Shown here piece by piece: positions 26,537 to 35,839 of a stretch of 64,000 bases of DNA. The stretch comes from Acidobacteriota bacterium (GTDB lineage: Bacteria; Acidobacteriota; Terriglobia; Acidiferrales; UBA7541). The stretch is from assembly GCA_003225315.1 (NCBI GenBank), contig QHZD01000027.1, positions 1 to 64,000 of the forward strand, in the 5' to 3' direction. The notes under the pieces are model-generated. The model saw nothing but the letters and a program-made list of their open reading frames with translations, ran no database searches and was not told the DNA's origin. A program made the position numbers and the translations under genes. Position 1 is the first letter of the stretch. Each line of letters begins with the position of its first letter.

Positions 26537-27634
26537 CTATTTCAAACTCCGCATGAATTCCCCGTAGCGCGCCGCAATCGCGGGCCATGAAAAATACTGC
26601 TGCTGTGCCACCCAGCTTTGCTGTGCAAGCGAAGCGCGATAGTGCTCGTCCTCCAAAACGCGGAGCAGGACGTCTCCCAGGTCGCCCTTCCTCTGCGGGG
26701 AAAAGAGTGCCAGTCCCGCTTCGGTGATCGGCGCCGCCGTTTCCGATCCAGCGGACGCGACCACCGGCAGGCCGCAGGCAATCCCAGCGATTGCGCTGCC
26801 GCGCCGCGTGGAAATATGTCCGCGCACAAACAGCAGAACGTCGGAAATGGAAAGGCTGCGCACTACGTCTTCTCCGGGCAAGACGCCCATCACGTGGAGT
26901 TCAACACCTCCATCTTGAAACCGCTGCCGCAATTCCGCCTCGGCCCTCTGCGCATTACGGCCAAAAACAATCAGCCGCAGATTTCCAACACGCGAGGCGG
27001 CGAATTGGACGGCATCAACGATTTGGTCAATTTCCCCTCGTCCCGCTTCCCCGCCGGTGATGCCAAAGACCGCGACGCTCAGCTTTCCGCGGGTGAGAAT
27101 ACCCTTTCTCGAGTTGGCCTTGCTGGCCGTGGGCAGATTGGCTCCGACGGGAATGAAGCATCCTTTGCCAAGCTGGTTCTTGAGCCAGGAAATTTTCTCC
27201 ATCGGAACCGTGAAAATAGCAGCGTCGCAAACGCGCAGCGCCTTGAGCATGGCGTGCAGTTGCGCACGACGGCGCAGCCGATCGATCGCCCGTGTTCCAC
27301 CGTAGGGTTCGACGTCGTGAAACACGACCCCAACGCGGACTTGAGCGGCTTTCAGTATGCTAAGAAGCCGAGGGAATCGCAGCGGAAAGCCACGCGCTGA
27401 CCACGCCAGTGCCGTGTATTGAACGAGGACCCACGCTCCGCGCCATCTTTTTGCCCGCCGTCGAAGTCCTTTCGCTGCGCGCGTCCACCCGTCTTGTGGC
27501 CACGCGACTCGCTCGATGATCAATTCGAAGCCTTCCGCCGTCATAGCCTCGCCGAGGTAGCGGCAATACTCTTCAACCGCGTCGGTGGGGGCGTCAGGCC
27601 GTCCGAGGAGCGCGATGACGCGCTGTCCGCTCAT
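26537..27634 (-). CDS. Glycosyltransferase family 4-like
   Basis: The 365-residue GT-B-like protein begins RVIALLGRPDAPTDAVEEYC. The C-terminal half has LSVAVFGITGGEAGRGEIDQ and a weak nucleotide-sugar site: DVLLFVRGHISTRRGSAIAG and ACGLPVVASAG. The E-x7-E motif is degenerate (the first Glu is replaced near RRGSAIAG), so activity or donor may differ from standard GT4. It is the last gene of the large minus-strand glycan locus, 10 bp from the carbamoyltransferase. Confidence 0.75.
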   Translation of the reverse strand: MSGQRVIALLGRPDAPTDAVEEYCRYLGEAMTAEGFELIIERVAWPQDGWTRAAKGLRRRAKRWRGAWVLVQYTALAWSARGFPLRFPRLLSILKAAQVRVGVVFHDVEPYGGTRAIDRLRRRAQLHAMLKALRVCDAAIFTVPMEKISWLKNQLGKGCFIPVGANLPTASKANSRKGILTRGKLSVAVFGITGGEAGRGEIDQIVDAVQFAASRVGNLRLIVFGRNAQRAEAELRQRFQDGGVELHVMGVLPGEDVVRSLSISDVLLFVRGHISTRRGSAIAGIACGLPVVASAGSETAAPITEAGLALFSPQRKGDLGDVLLRVLEDEHYRASLAQQSWVAQQQYFSWPAIAARYGEFMRSLK

Positions 27635-27644
27635 GGCAAGATGC

Positions 27645-29321
27645 TCATTTTTCGACGAGAAAGCTTCCGATCACCAGCGCGTCCATGCCGGAACTGAAAA
27701 ATGTCCGTATTGCATCAGTCGGCGTGTGCACAATGGCTTCGCCGCGCAGATTAAAGGATGTGTTCATGATGACGGGCACGCTCGTGCGTTTCTCGAATTC
27801 ATCGATCAGCCGCCAATAGAGCGGATTGATTTCTTTCTCTACCGTTTGCGGGCGCGCGCTTCCATCCACATGGGTAACCGACGGAATTATGCTCCGTTTT
27901 TCCGGGCGCACCTGCGCCGTCAGAATCATAAACGGTGAATCCGTCGCGCTCTCCAAGTATTTGTCGGCTGCTTCCTTCTTGATCGATGGCGCAAACGGCC
28001 GCCACCACTCACGGAATTTCACCGCATTGTTGACCTTGGCGTTCATTTCCGGATCGCGGGGATCCGCAAGAATCGAGCGGCTCCCGAGCGCACGTGGACC
28101 AAATTCCATGCGTCCTTGAAACCAGCCGAGAATCTTCCCCTGCGCAAGCAGTTCAGCCGCCGTGGGCGCGGGATCCGACAGTTTCGTGTAATGTAATTTG
28201 TACGTGCGTAGCGCGCTTTCTATAGCTTCGTCGTCAAAACATGGCCCCCAATACGCGTGCCGCATCGTCTTGTTCGGCAATTTTCCGTTGCCGTCAAGAT
28301 AGTGAGCAAGCGCCGCGCCAAGCGCTACTCCATCATCCGAGGCCGCGGGCTGCACAAACAATTTATCCACAAGACCGGATGCCACGATTTTTCCATTGGC
28401 TTTCGAATTCAGCGCCACGCCTCCGGCAAGACAAACTTTCCGGCACCCTGTTTTCTCGATGGCCATCCGCACTACATTCATCATCGCTGTTTCGCAAGCG
28501 TCCTGCACGGCGTAAGCGGTGTCTTTGTGACGTCCGTCGATGTCGCTCTCTGGAATACGCGGCGGGCCAAGAAGCGCAGCCATGCCGGCAATCGGCGTCG
28601 CGCCGTTGGTGATCAGTTGCCTAGTGTGGATACGATACGGCGACGCCCTCACATCGATGAAGGCGGACAAATCCACGCCGGGCTTCCCGTAGGGCGCAAG
28701 TCCCATCACTTTCCATTCGTCGCTGTTGCGCTGAAAGCCGAGAAACTCGGTAAATTCGCTATAGAAATGTCCCACGGAATCGGGAAAGGGAATCATGAGC
28801 ACGGGGTCGAGCCTGCCGTTGTGGGCTTGCCAGATGGTCGTCGCTTCCCACGCGCCGCGGCCATCCATTACCACGACGGCGGCATCTTCAAATCCCGAGT
28901 ACGCATAAGCGCTGATGGCATGCGCCAGGTGATGATCAACAAACCGCATTTTCGCTTTTGTCGGCCCGAATTGTTGCGCGAATTTCTTCGCTCCGCTTTC
29001 CTGGTGCCACATGCTCAAGAAGTGCAGCGTCGAATTCAGCCCATTCAGGTAGGTCAGAGGCATTTTCCCTGTGGCGTAACATTTCAGATCATGCCGGAAG
29101 ACCGGCCCCGCCGTCTGCCACCCAAAACACACTTCATCCAACTGCTCCGCTCGCGCATTTGCGAAATCGAGACATGCTCGAATGGCATTCTTGGGGAAGC
29201 TGGCATCGTGCTTCAATCGGCTGATGCGCTCTTCCGCCACAGCGAACAAGAGCTCGCCGTCGCGCACGATGCACGCCGACGAGTCATGCATCTGCGAATA
29301 ATTAATCCCTAGCGTGACCAT
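27645..29321 (-). CDS. Carbamoyltransferase, NodU/TobZ family
   Basis: The full-length protein has 558 residues from the ATG at 29321 (MVTLGINYSQMHDSSACIVR). I reject an extension to 29393. The Kae1-like domain shows EERISRLKHD, FVDHHLAHAISAYAYSG (metal His residues), VVMDGRGAWE and VCLAGGVALNSKANG. The C-terminal YrdC-like and carbamoyl-transfer half includes GWFQGRMEFGPRALGSRSIL and NTSFNLRGEAIVHTPTDAI, both diagnostic. It should O-carbamoylate a sugar in the glycan made by this locus. It overlaps the upstream transferase gene by 13 bp. Confidence 0.93.
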   Translation of the reverse strand: MVTLGINYSQMHDSSACIVRDGELLFAVAEERISRLKHDASFPKNAIRACLDFANARAEQLDEVCFGWQTAGPVFRHDLKCYATGKMPLTYLNGLNSTLHFLSMWHQESGAKKFAQQFGPTKAKMRFVDHHLAHAISAYAYSGFEDAAVVVMDGRGAWEATTIWQAHNGRLDPVLMIPFPDSVGHFYSEFTEFLGFQRNSDEWKVMGLAPYGKPGVDLSAFIDVRASPYRIHTRQLITNGATPIAGMAALLGPPRIPESDIDGRHKDTAYAVQDACETAMMNVVRMAIEKTGCRKVCLAGGVALNSKANGKIVASGLVDKLFVQPAASDDGVALGAALAHYLDGNGKLPNKTMRHAYWGPCFDDEAIESALRTYKLHYTKLSDPAPTAAELLAQGKILGWFQGRMEFGPRALGSRSILADPRDPEMNAKVNNAVKFREWWRPFAPSIKKEAADKYLESATDSPFMILTAQVRPEKRSIIPSVTHVDGSARPQTVEKEINPLYWRLIDEFEKRTSVPVIMNTSFNLRGEAIVHTPTDAIRTFFSSGMDALVIGSFLVEK

Positions 29322-30496
29322 CCCTTGGCTTGGCCTTCCAGTTCGAGGACATGCATGTACAAGGCTTCGAGTTGCTTCGCGGCGCGCTCCCAAGTATATC
29401 GTTTCATTGTCTCGCGGGCGGCGACGCCGAGTCTCCCGCGTAATTCAACCGATCCGGCGAGACGCAGAATGGCTTCTTCGATCGCCCTGGCATCGGCCGG
29501 CCGTATTAATAATCCGTTGTAATCGTTTTCCACCACATCTGGCATCCCGCATGTCTCCGTCGTGATCACCGGCATTCCCGTCGCCATGGCTTCAAGCAGC
29601 ACAGATGGCAATCCCTCCATCAGGGAGGGAAAGACAAAGACGTCATGCTCGGAATAGAGTTCTTGCATTTGCTCCGCCGCAACGACAGGACGGATTGAGA
29701 TTCGGCCTGCCAGTTCTGCTCCAAAGAATCGCTGGATTTCCTCCGGTGGGACGCCACACCCTGCAAAGGTCATCGTAAACCGAGGAAGACGCGCCGCTAG
29801 ATTTCTCATCGCATCGCGAATGTAAAAGATGCCGCGCTGATCGAGCCACGTACCTGCATAGAGCAGCTGCAGCGAATCGCCATCTCGATACTCCCGAGAA
29901 ATGAAGAATCGGGGTTCTACACCGTTAGGGATGTACGCGACACGATCTGAATCCATGTCATATTTGAGCTGCAGCATCGACCAGACATCGCGACTATACG
30001 CGTGCGCTCCGTCCGCGGTGCGAATCGACCATCGAAAACGTGGCTGATGGTAAAAGCGGTGCCAGAGGCGGTTTCTCAATGAAAAATTCCAGGCGCGGCT
30101 CTTTTTCACTTCGCGGCTCATTACATGCACGCGGCGCTCTTCGATGCCGTGAAGTGTCATCACGTAGGGTGGATAGCCTGCTCCGTAGCGCCAGCGGCGG
30201 CGAACGCCATAGGGAAAACCTGTAGGAGCGTGCAGATTCACAATCGAGAACTTTTCGCGGTTTCCCGCGATGTAGCGGCTCAGCCGTAACGAAAAGACGA
30301 GCTCATTCCACCGTGGCGAGACACTCCCGGGATCGACCAGATCTTCTTGAAAAATGTAGGTGAGATGATGACCCAGCCGTTCGAGCTCGCGGCCCAGGTT
30401 ATAGATGATTGTCGCCACGCCGCCCTCGCGACGCCTCGGCACTCCCGATCCCATTAAGATGTGCAGCGGTTGCTGCTGCCAAGCGTTCGGCTCCAT
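29309..30496 (-). CDS. Glycosyltransferase family 4
   Basis: The 395-residue protein begins with a short polar tail, then LHILMGSGVPRRREGGVATI, the glycine-rich N-terminal loop of GT4. The donor site is DVFVFPSLMEGLPSVLLEAM, with E-x7-E intact, followed by GMPVITTETCGMPDVV. It starts at ATG and lies 3 bp after the family-2 transferase upstream. It adds one sugar in the polysaccharide repeat; donor and acceptor are not readable. Confidence 0.9.
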   Translation of the reverse strand: MEPNAWQQQPLHILMGSGVPRRREGGVATIIYNLGRELERLGHHLTYIFQEDLVDPGSVSPRWNELVFSLRLSRYIAGNREKFSIVNLHAPTGFPYGVRRRWRYGAGYPPYVMTLHGIEERRVHVMSREVKKSRAWNFSLRNRLWHRFYHQPRFRWSIRTADGAHAYSRDVWSMLQLKYDMDSDRVAYIPNGVEPRFFISREYRDGDSLQLLYAGTWLDQRGIFYIRDAMRNLAARLPRFTMTFAGCGVPPEEIQRFFGAELAGRISIRPVVAAEQMQELYSEHDVFVFPSLMEGLPSVLLEAMATGMPVITTETCGMPDVVENDYNGLLIRPADARAIEEAILRLAGSVELRGRLGVAARETMKRYTWERAAKQLEALYMHVLELEGQAKGWSR

Positions 30497-30499
30497 CCG

Positions 30500-31567
30500 T
30501 CAGGGCCTCGTCGTCCGGTAACGGTCCACGTGCGCGGGCTGCTGGAATGGCAGCCATCTCTGTCGTGCCTTTCGGTAAATATTGTTCTGTGCCAAGCTTT
30601 GACGCAATGAATAGTAGAGCCGTGAACTCATAATGCAAGCGGGAATCAGGGTCAGCCCCTTGAACGCCCAATCGGCAGTTGAAGCATTTTCATGCATGAT
30701 TCGATAGTTCCTCAGTTCCGTCCGTATCGTCTCCCACGGGAACCCGTTATTTATCGATAGCCGCATCAGACTCGCCTCGGTTTCAAGCGACTCGACGACC
30801 GCGCTCACAACGGGTCCAGGTAATTGCAGTTCCTCAAGTTTTTTCCTAAGCGACTTCGCCAGCGCATCAAGTACTTGGTGCTTCTTGCGAATGGCAAGCG
30901 TGTTCCCTCTTGATATATGGAATGCATTCGATTCGTGTACACGGTAGAACGTCAGTGATTCGCGCAAGATCAATACATCTGAGTACAATCCGGCGAGCGT
31001 GAACAAATATTCGTCTGCCTCTATCCGGAGTCTTTCGGGCACCGCACCGATTCCCCTGAGTACCTCGGAGCGAAACGTCATCCGGCTGGTGCCAAGAAAA
31101 CTTTTTCTCAACCGGAAGGTGCGCGCACCTTCCACCGAATCAAGGCGGAATCGGGGAACTTCGCGAAGCAACTCAGTGTGTTGCCGGCCGTCTGGAAAGA
31201 CTTCGGTGATTCCGTGTCCTATCAGGCCAATTGACATATCGCTGGCGAGCGCGTCAGCGACGGCTTGCAGTTTCCCCGGCGCCCACCAATCATCCCCGTC
31301 CAGGAACGCGATGATCTCTCCCCGGCATTCCGGAATGCCCGCATTAAACGCTGAAGCCTGCCCGCCGTTCTCTTTGCGCAGCAATCGCACGCGCGGCTGG
31401 AATTTCTTCACAATCTCCGGTGTGCGATCCGTCGAGCCGTCATCGACGACGATGATCTCACGCTCCGCTGCTGGAGAATCCTGCTCCAGCACGCTCACGA
31501 TCGCCTGCTCGATGAAGCGCTCGTGGTTGTACGTGTCAATCAGTACGCTGACAAAGCTCCTTGGCAA
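30500..31567 (-). CDS. Glycosyltransferase family 2
   Basis: The protein is about 355 residues from the TTG at 31567, which has GGGGAG six bases upstream. That start gives PRSFVSVLIDTYNHERF, matching the N-terminus of the neighbouring paralogue. A longer TTG start at 31606 adds 13 residues without support. The GT-A motifs are VVDDGSTDRTP and the DXD-like FLDGDDWW, with KENGGQASAFNAG between them. It is inverting and cytoplasmic. It shares order and motifs with the next upstream gene, so the pair probably arose by duplication. Confidence 0.9.
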   Translation of the reverse strand: MPRSFVSVLIDTYNHERFIEQAIVSVLEQDSPAAEREIIVVDDGSTDRTPEIVKKFQPRVRLLRKENGGQASAFNAGIPECRGEIIAFLDGDDWWAPGKLQAVADALASDMSIGLIGHGITEVFPDGRQHTELLREVPRFRLDSVEGARTFRLRKSFLGTSRMTFRSEVLRGIGAVPERLRIEADEYLFTLAGLYSDVLILRESLTFYRVHESNAFHISRGNTLAIRKKHQVLDALAKSLRKKLEELQLPGPVVSAVVESLETEASLMRLSINNGFPWETIRTELRNYRIMHENASTADWAFKGLTLIPACIMSSRLYYSLRQSLAQNNIYRKARQRWLPFQQPAHVDRYRTTRP

Positions 31568-31614
31568 ATTCGCGCTCCCCAAAATCCTCAATCCCGCATG
31601 CAGCAAGGATCATT

Positions 31615-32676
31615 TCAACTCTTGGCAGCCAGTGTTCTTGCCTTTTCCGCCGCCCCGCTCTTCTTTGCGGAAGAATTGAACAGCCGCTTGCGCTTCATCC
31701 GAACGTCATCCAGCACATACAGATGATGATAGCCCAGGAACAGCGCCGCAAGTGCACGCAGATAACTGTAAGCCCGGTGCCGCGGCGTCATGATCTCGCC
31801 GTACGTCGGGAGAAAATCAAGCAAATGGCGAAAATATTTCCATCGGCCCGGCGCCCTCAGCACAAACCCATCGCTCTCCTGGGCTTTTACCCATTGCTTC
31901 AAGTAAGCGCGAATATTCCTGGAGCTGATATCCTGACCGTATTTTTGCAGCCAATGCCGGAGCTCCCTGAGCAGCGCCTCGCGCGTGGCCATCCTGCCTT
32001 CGATTTGGCTGCGAGAAGGTCTTTCGGCGTTTACCTGAAACAGGTTTGCGCCATGCAGCCGGTACTTCCCCAGAAATCTCGGCAAGGCCACAACCGGCGC
32101 AACAAATATCACCAGCGCCGTGAGATAGGCATCGGCCTGAAATCGCAGCGACTCGGGCACCGGCAATAGTTTCTGAAGCGCTTCGCGCCGGAACGCCAGG
32201 CACGATGTGCCCATCATGGGGTATCGCAGAAGCGCGCGCCGGCTTTCCGTTACGTGCCCCGAAACAGGTATGAAATAGGTGTCTTCAGAAAGGTGTGCCC
32301 TGCCATCCCACAAATACAGGCGGTGGTAGACCATCCCCGCGGCAGGATGGCGTTCGAACTCTTCGTAGACTTGCCCCAGTTTCTCCGGAAGCCAGACATC
32401 GTCCGCATCCAGCAGCGCGAGCACTTCGCCCCGAGCATGCTCGAAACCGAAATTGAAGGCCGAAGCCTGCCCGCCGTTCTTCTTTCGGAAATAGCGGATC
32501 TTCTCCCCGAACTTCCGCAAACGCTCTTCCGTATCGTCGGTCGAACCGTCGTCCACGACCAGAATTTCCCGCTCCTCAGCCGGAAAATCCTGCGCCAGCA
32601 CGCTCGAAACAGCGTCTTCGACGAATTCACCGTGGTTGTAGGTATCGATCAGAACGGTGAAAAAAGGGGCTTTCAT
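31615..32676 (-). CDS. Glycosyltransferase family 2
   Basis: The protein has 353 residues. The GT-A core shows TVLIDTYNHGEFVE, VVDDGSTDDTE, KNGGQASAFNFG and LLDADDVWLPEK. The paralogy with the downstream transferase is clear over the first 110 residues. The C-terminal 130 residues are more divergent and end in a basic tail. It lies 15 bp after the epimerase gene in the same direction. Confidence 0.9.
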   Translation of the reverse strand: MKAPFFTVLIDTYNHGEFVEDAVSSVLAQDFPAEEREILVVDDGSTDDTEERLRKFGEKIRYFRKKNGGQASAFNFGFEHARGEVLALLDADDVWLPEKLGQVYEEFERHPAAGMVYHRLYLWDGRAHLSEDTYFIPVSGHVTESRRALLRYPMMGTSCLAFRREALQKLLPVPESLRFQADAYLTALVIFVAPVVALPRFLGKYRLHGANLFQVNAERPSRSQIEGRMATREALLRELRHWLQKYGQDISSRNIRAYLKQWVKAQESDGFVLRAPGRWKYFRHLLDFLPTYGEIMTPRHRAYSYLRALAALFLGYHHLYVLDDVRMKRKRLFNSSAKKSGAAEKARTLAAKS

Positions 32677-32691
32677 TCGTGCCTTCTTGGT

Positions 32692-33756
32692 TTATTTCGC
32701 CATGGTCCGCGCCAACTGTGTTCGTTGTACCGCAATAATCTCTTCGAAAATGACGTCCAATCCGCGTGTGATTTTCCAATTCGGATAATGGCTCAGGAAC
32801 TTTCGCGTGTTTGAGATATAGCAGATGTGGTCGCCTTTCCTCGCCTCATCCACGTAGCGCCAGTCCAGCTTGCGTCCGGTCATCTGTTCAATGTGGTCGA
32901 TGGCTTCCAGCATCGACACGCTGTTCGCGCGGCCACCTCCCAGGTTGTATACCTCGCCGGGCCGCGGATTTGCCGTATATTCCTCGATAGCTCGCACCAC
33001 GTCATGGCTGTGAATGTTGTCGCGCACCTGCTTGCCTTTGTAGCCAAAAATGGAATACTTCCCTCCGCTGAGCGCCACCTTCACCAAATAGGACAAAAAA
33101 CCGTGCAACTCTACGCCGGAGTGGGACGGCCCCGTCAGGCAGCCACCGCGAAAGATTCCCACCTTCATTCCGAAGTAGAGCCCATATTCTTGCGCGGCAA
33201 GGTCCGCTGCCGCTTTCGAGGCGCCAAAAAGCGAATGCAGCGTTTGATCGATCCGGCAGGTTTCCCTGATACCCTCAAAGTCCTCGGCCCGCGCGTAATC
33301 GTACCGCTTCTCCAACTCTTTCAGCGGGATCTCATTGGGCGCATCTCCATAAACCTTGTTGGTGCTAAGAAAAACGAACACCGCGTCGGGCGAATGCTGG
33401 CGCGTGGCTTCGAGAAGGTTCACTGTCCCAAGCGCATTCACTTCGAAATCAAGAAGCGGAATCTCCCGCGCTTTATCGTGTGAAGGTTGCGCTGCGCAGT
33501 GGACAATCAAATCGAAACGTTGCGTTCGAAAGAGTTCTTCCATCGCCGTCCGGTCGCGGATATCCAGCGCCGCGTGTGTGAATCGCTTCGTCACACCCTT
33601 GAGCCGCTCCAGATTCCACAGCGTGTCGCCCGCCGGACCGAAGAACACCCGGCGCATGTTGTTGTCCACGCCGACGACTTCGTGCCCCTGGCGGTCGAAA
33701 TGCTCGGCAGCTTCCGAACCAATCAGTCCGCTGCTGCCCGTGACCAGAACTTTCAT
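32692..33756 (-). CDS. NAD-dependent epimerase, CDP-paratose 2-epimerase-like
   Basis: The protein is about 354 residues from the ATG at 33756; a GTG at 33777 is possible. The Rossmann start is [18 protein letters not shown]. The [15 protein letters not shown] segment, [32 protein letters not shown] and [14 protein letters not shown] match tyvelose/CDP-paratose epimerases closely. The usual SDR catalytic Tyr position reads Phe here, which I believe is shared with that subfamily, but this should be checked. It makes a sugar nucleotide (possibly dideoxyhexose) for the locus. Confidence 0.85.
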   Translation of the reverse strand: MKVLVTGSSGLIGSEAAEHFDRQGHEVVGVDNNMRRVFFGPAGDTLWNLERLKGVTKRFTHAALDIRDRTAMEELFRTQRFDLIVHCAAQPSHDKAREIPLLDFEVNALGTVNLLEATRQHSPDAVFVFLSTNKVYGDAPNEIPLKELEKRYDYARAEDFEGIRETCRIDQTLHSLFGASKAAADLAAQEYGLYFGMKVGIFRGGCLTGPSHSGVELHGFLSYLVKVALSGGKYSIFGYKGKQVRDNIHSHDVVRAIEEYTANPRPGEVYNLGGGRANSVSMLEAIDHIEQMTGRKLDWRYVDEARKGDHICYISNTRKFLSHYPNWKITRGLDVIFEEIIAVQRTQLARTMAK

Positions 33757-33935
33757 GCGTTCGAATCCAATCCTCACCTCGTGGGGCCCAAACCGTGGAA
33801 GAGCGGCGCAATTTCACACATCGCTTTCCTAAAATGATTGAGATCAAAGACGAGAGGCCGCTCCCTCACCAAAAGAGTACCAGCAGTCGCCCGCAATTTG
33901 ACTGCCTCGAGATAAGGCCAAAGCCGGGCATTCAC

Positions 33936-35582
33936 CTACTGCCACCCGAGAAGACTGAGAAACTCCTCCACGCGCTCCACGGGAAGGGCAACCAGATTGG
34001 CGTCATACGATGCCTGGTCGCAGGAAATCGGCACCAACGCTCCCTTTGCGGCAATGGCGAACCAGCGGTAGTCCATTCGAACCAGGAATTGGAGGATTTC
34101 TCGTGCCGCATAGCCCCATGGCTGCGTCCGAGTGTCCCGCACCTCCGCCAGTATCGCCGGTCGCGATTCCCGGTGTAGCAACTTCATCGCGCTGTATAAG
34201 ACGGAGAGTTCCGCCCCTTCTACGTCCAGCTTGACAAAATCAACTTTGCTCACGCCTGATTCGGCAAGCACATCGTCCAGTCGTCGGACCGGGACCCGCA
34301 CTGTGTGGATGGGTTCGCTGACAGCTGGCCGCCGCAGGCTGTTGCACCAATCTTGCTCTCCGTCCACGAGATAAAGGTCTTCCTCCCCAGGATTCTCTCC
34401 CAGCGCGCAAGGCACCAGTTCGGTGTTCGAACAACGGTTCATCCTCAGGTGTTTTTCCAGCCGTACGCACTCCCGCGGTGAAGGCTCGATCGCAATAACG
34501 TGTCCATCCCATCCGACGCGCTTCGATGCCAGCAACGTGTACAACCCGTGATGCGCCCCGGCATCAACGACAGTCATGTCCCTCCGTAGCAATCGCATTA
34601 CAAATTCCGTTTCCATCCGTTCAAACTCGTTATAAATCAATTCTTGATCCAGGGCGCTCTTCTCTGCCAGCCACCACGCGCCGAAGGGCAGCCGTAAGGG
34701 AATAGGCATCCCGGGGAAAACCCGTCGCGCTCGGTTCACCAGCGTAATGTACTTCCTTCGTGGAGGTGCGGCCAGGAATCGTCCGATTCGTTGTGGCAGT
34801 GTGGCTGCTACCGCCGGCTTTTTAGACCAGGGATCTTCTGCTTCATGCGGCTCGGGGATTAGCCGGAATCCCGCCAAATCGATCGACATGGTGGAGGCCA
34901 GCAAGACCGTGCGCCGCCGGGTGTGTTCCGCTGTCTCGCGAAAATCCTCGTGCTCCGGCAGGGGCACTACGCGGTAGACCATCCCGAAACCCGCGCGGTA
35001 CAGCATCTTCACCAAGCCAGCCTCGCTCGCATAGCAAGCTACCTCGGTCAAGCTCTGATCGCGCTCATGCGGTTCCTTGCGCAACAACATCGAGGGCTCT
35101 TCTCCCGGCAGGCACATGCTTTCCAGCAGCAGGCATTTCTTCGTCAGTACGCGAAGGTTGCGAATCGCGAGCAATGGATTCTCCAGGTGATAAAGAAGTC
35201 CGAAGCATAGAACCAGATCAAATTCGCCCAGTTGCAGGATTGCACGTTCCACAATATCGCCCTTTTCGAACGGAATGTGCGGGAATCGCCGCCGTGCCTC
35301 CGCCACGTTTTCTCCGCGCGCGTCGAACCCACGCACTTTCAGGCCACACTCCACAAGAGTTTGTGAGAAAAATCCCACGCCGCAGCCTGCGTCCACGGCA
35401 TTTGAAAGCTCCAGCGCGGGTTTCAGCTTGGCGACGATTCGCCGTATTGTTTCGCCTCGCGCATCAATCAGTTCCCTGTACTCTTTCCGGTCGAACGGCG
35501 TCAAATGCATGGTCATTTCCGCCGTTGGCCGGATGGGCTCGACCTCTCGGATCTGTGAAATTCTTGGTGTGTTGGTATTCAT
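33936..35582 (-). CDS. Fused class-I SAM methyltransferase / FkbM-family methyltransferase
   Basis: The protein has 548 residues from the ATG at 35582, which has AAGGAAG eight bases upstream; a GTG at 35606 is also open. The N-terminal domain (about 35-240) has the SAM loop AVDAGCGVGFFSQTLVECG and CFGLLYHLENPL. A linker of about 100 residues leads to a second methyltransferase of the FkbM type: VVDAGAHHGLYTLLAS, VIAIEPSPRECVRLEKHL and VDFVKLDVEGAELSVL. FkbM proteins O-methylate sugar or polyketide hydroxyls. The two domains could act on two positions of one sugar. The fusion is unusual to me. Confidence 0.87.
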   Translation of the reverse strand: MNTNTPRISQIREVEPIRPTAEMTMHLTPFDRKEYRELIDARGETIRRIVAKLKPALELSNAVDAGCGVGFFSQTLVECGLKVRGFDARGENVAEARRRFPHIPFEKGDIVERAILQLGEFDLVLCFGLLYHLENPLLAIRNLRVLTKKCLLLESMCLPGEEPSMLLRKEPHERDQSLTEVACYASEAGLVKMLYRAGFGMVYRVVPLPEHEDFRETAEHTRRRTVLLASTMSIDLAGFRLIPEPHEAEDPWSKKPAVAATLPQRIGRFLAAPPRRKYITLVNRARRVFPGMPIPLRLPFGAWWLAEKSALDQELIYNEFERMETEFVMRLLRRDMTVVDAGAHHGLYTLLASKRVGWDGHVIAIEPSPRECVRLEKHLRMNRCSNTELVPCALGENPGEEDLYLVDGEQDWCNSLRRPAVSEPIHTVRVPVRRLDDVLAESGVSKVDFVKLDVEGAELSVLYSAMKLLHRESRPAILAEVRDTRTQPWGYAAREILQFLVRMDYRWFAIAAKGALVPISCDQASYDANLVALPVERVEEFLSLLGWQ

Positions 35583-35839
35583 CCGTCGGCTTCCTTGCCG
35601 CAGCACTCTTCCGGAGTCGGGCTCGGCGTGGCGGAACGCACCCGCTGCCGCAGAAGCCGACGTGTCACCGCATCAGGCAGCTCGGCTGCCAGCGCGAGCG
35701 ACGGAAAATACTTGGGAACAGAAGGACGATGGTACTTACTGCTTATGGTATGCGGATACTAATTACGACACGCTAATAATGCAACATATTTCTTTTGTAG
35801 TAACAAGCTGAAAACATGTCTTTCCGGCCTCCAAGCAGA

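Noticed and set aside
28257-29312. 351-codon plus-strand ORF
   Set aside because: Antisense shadow of the second carbamoyltransferase.
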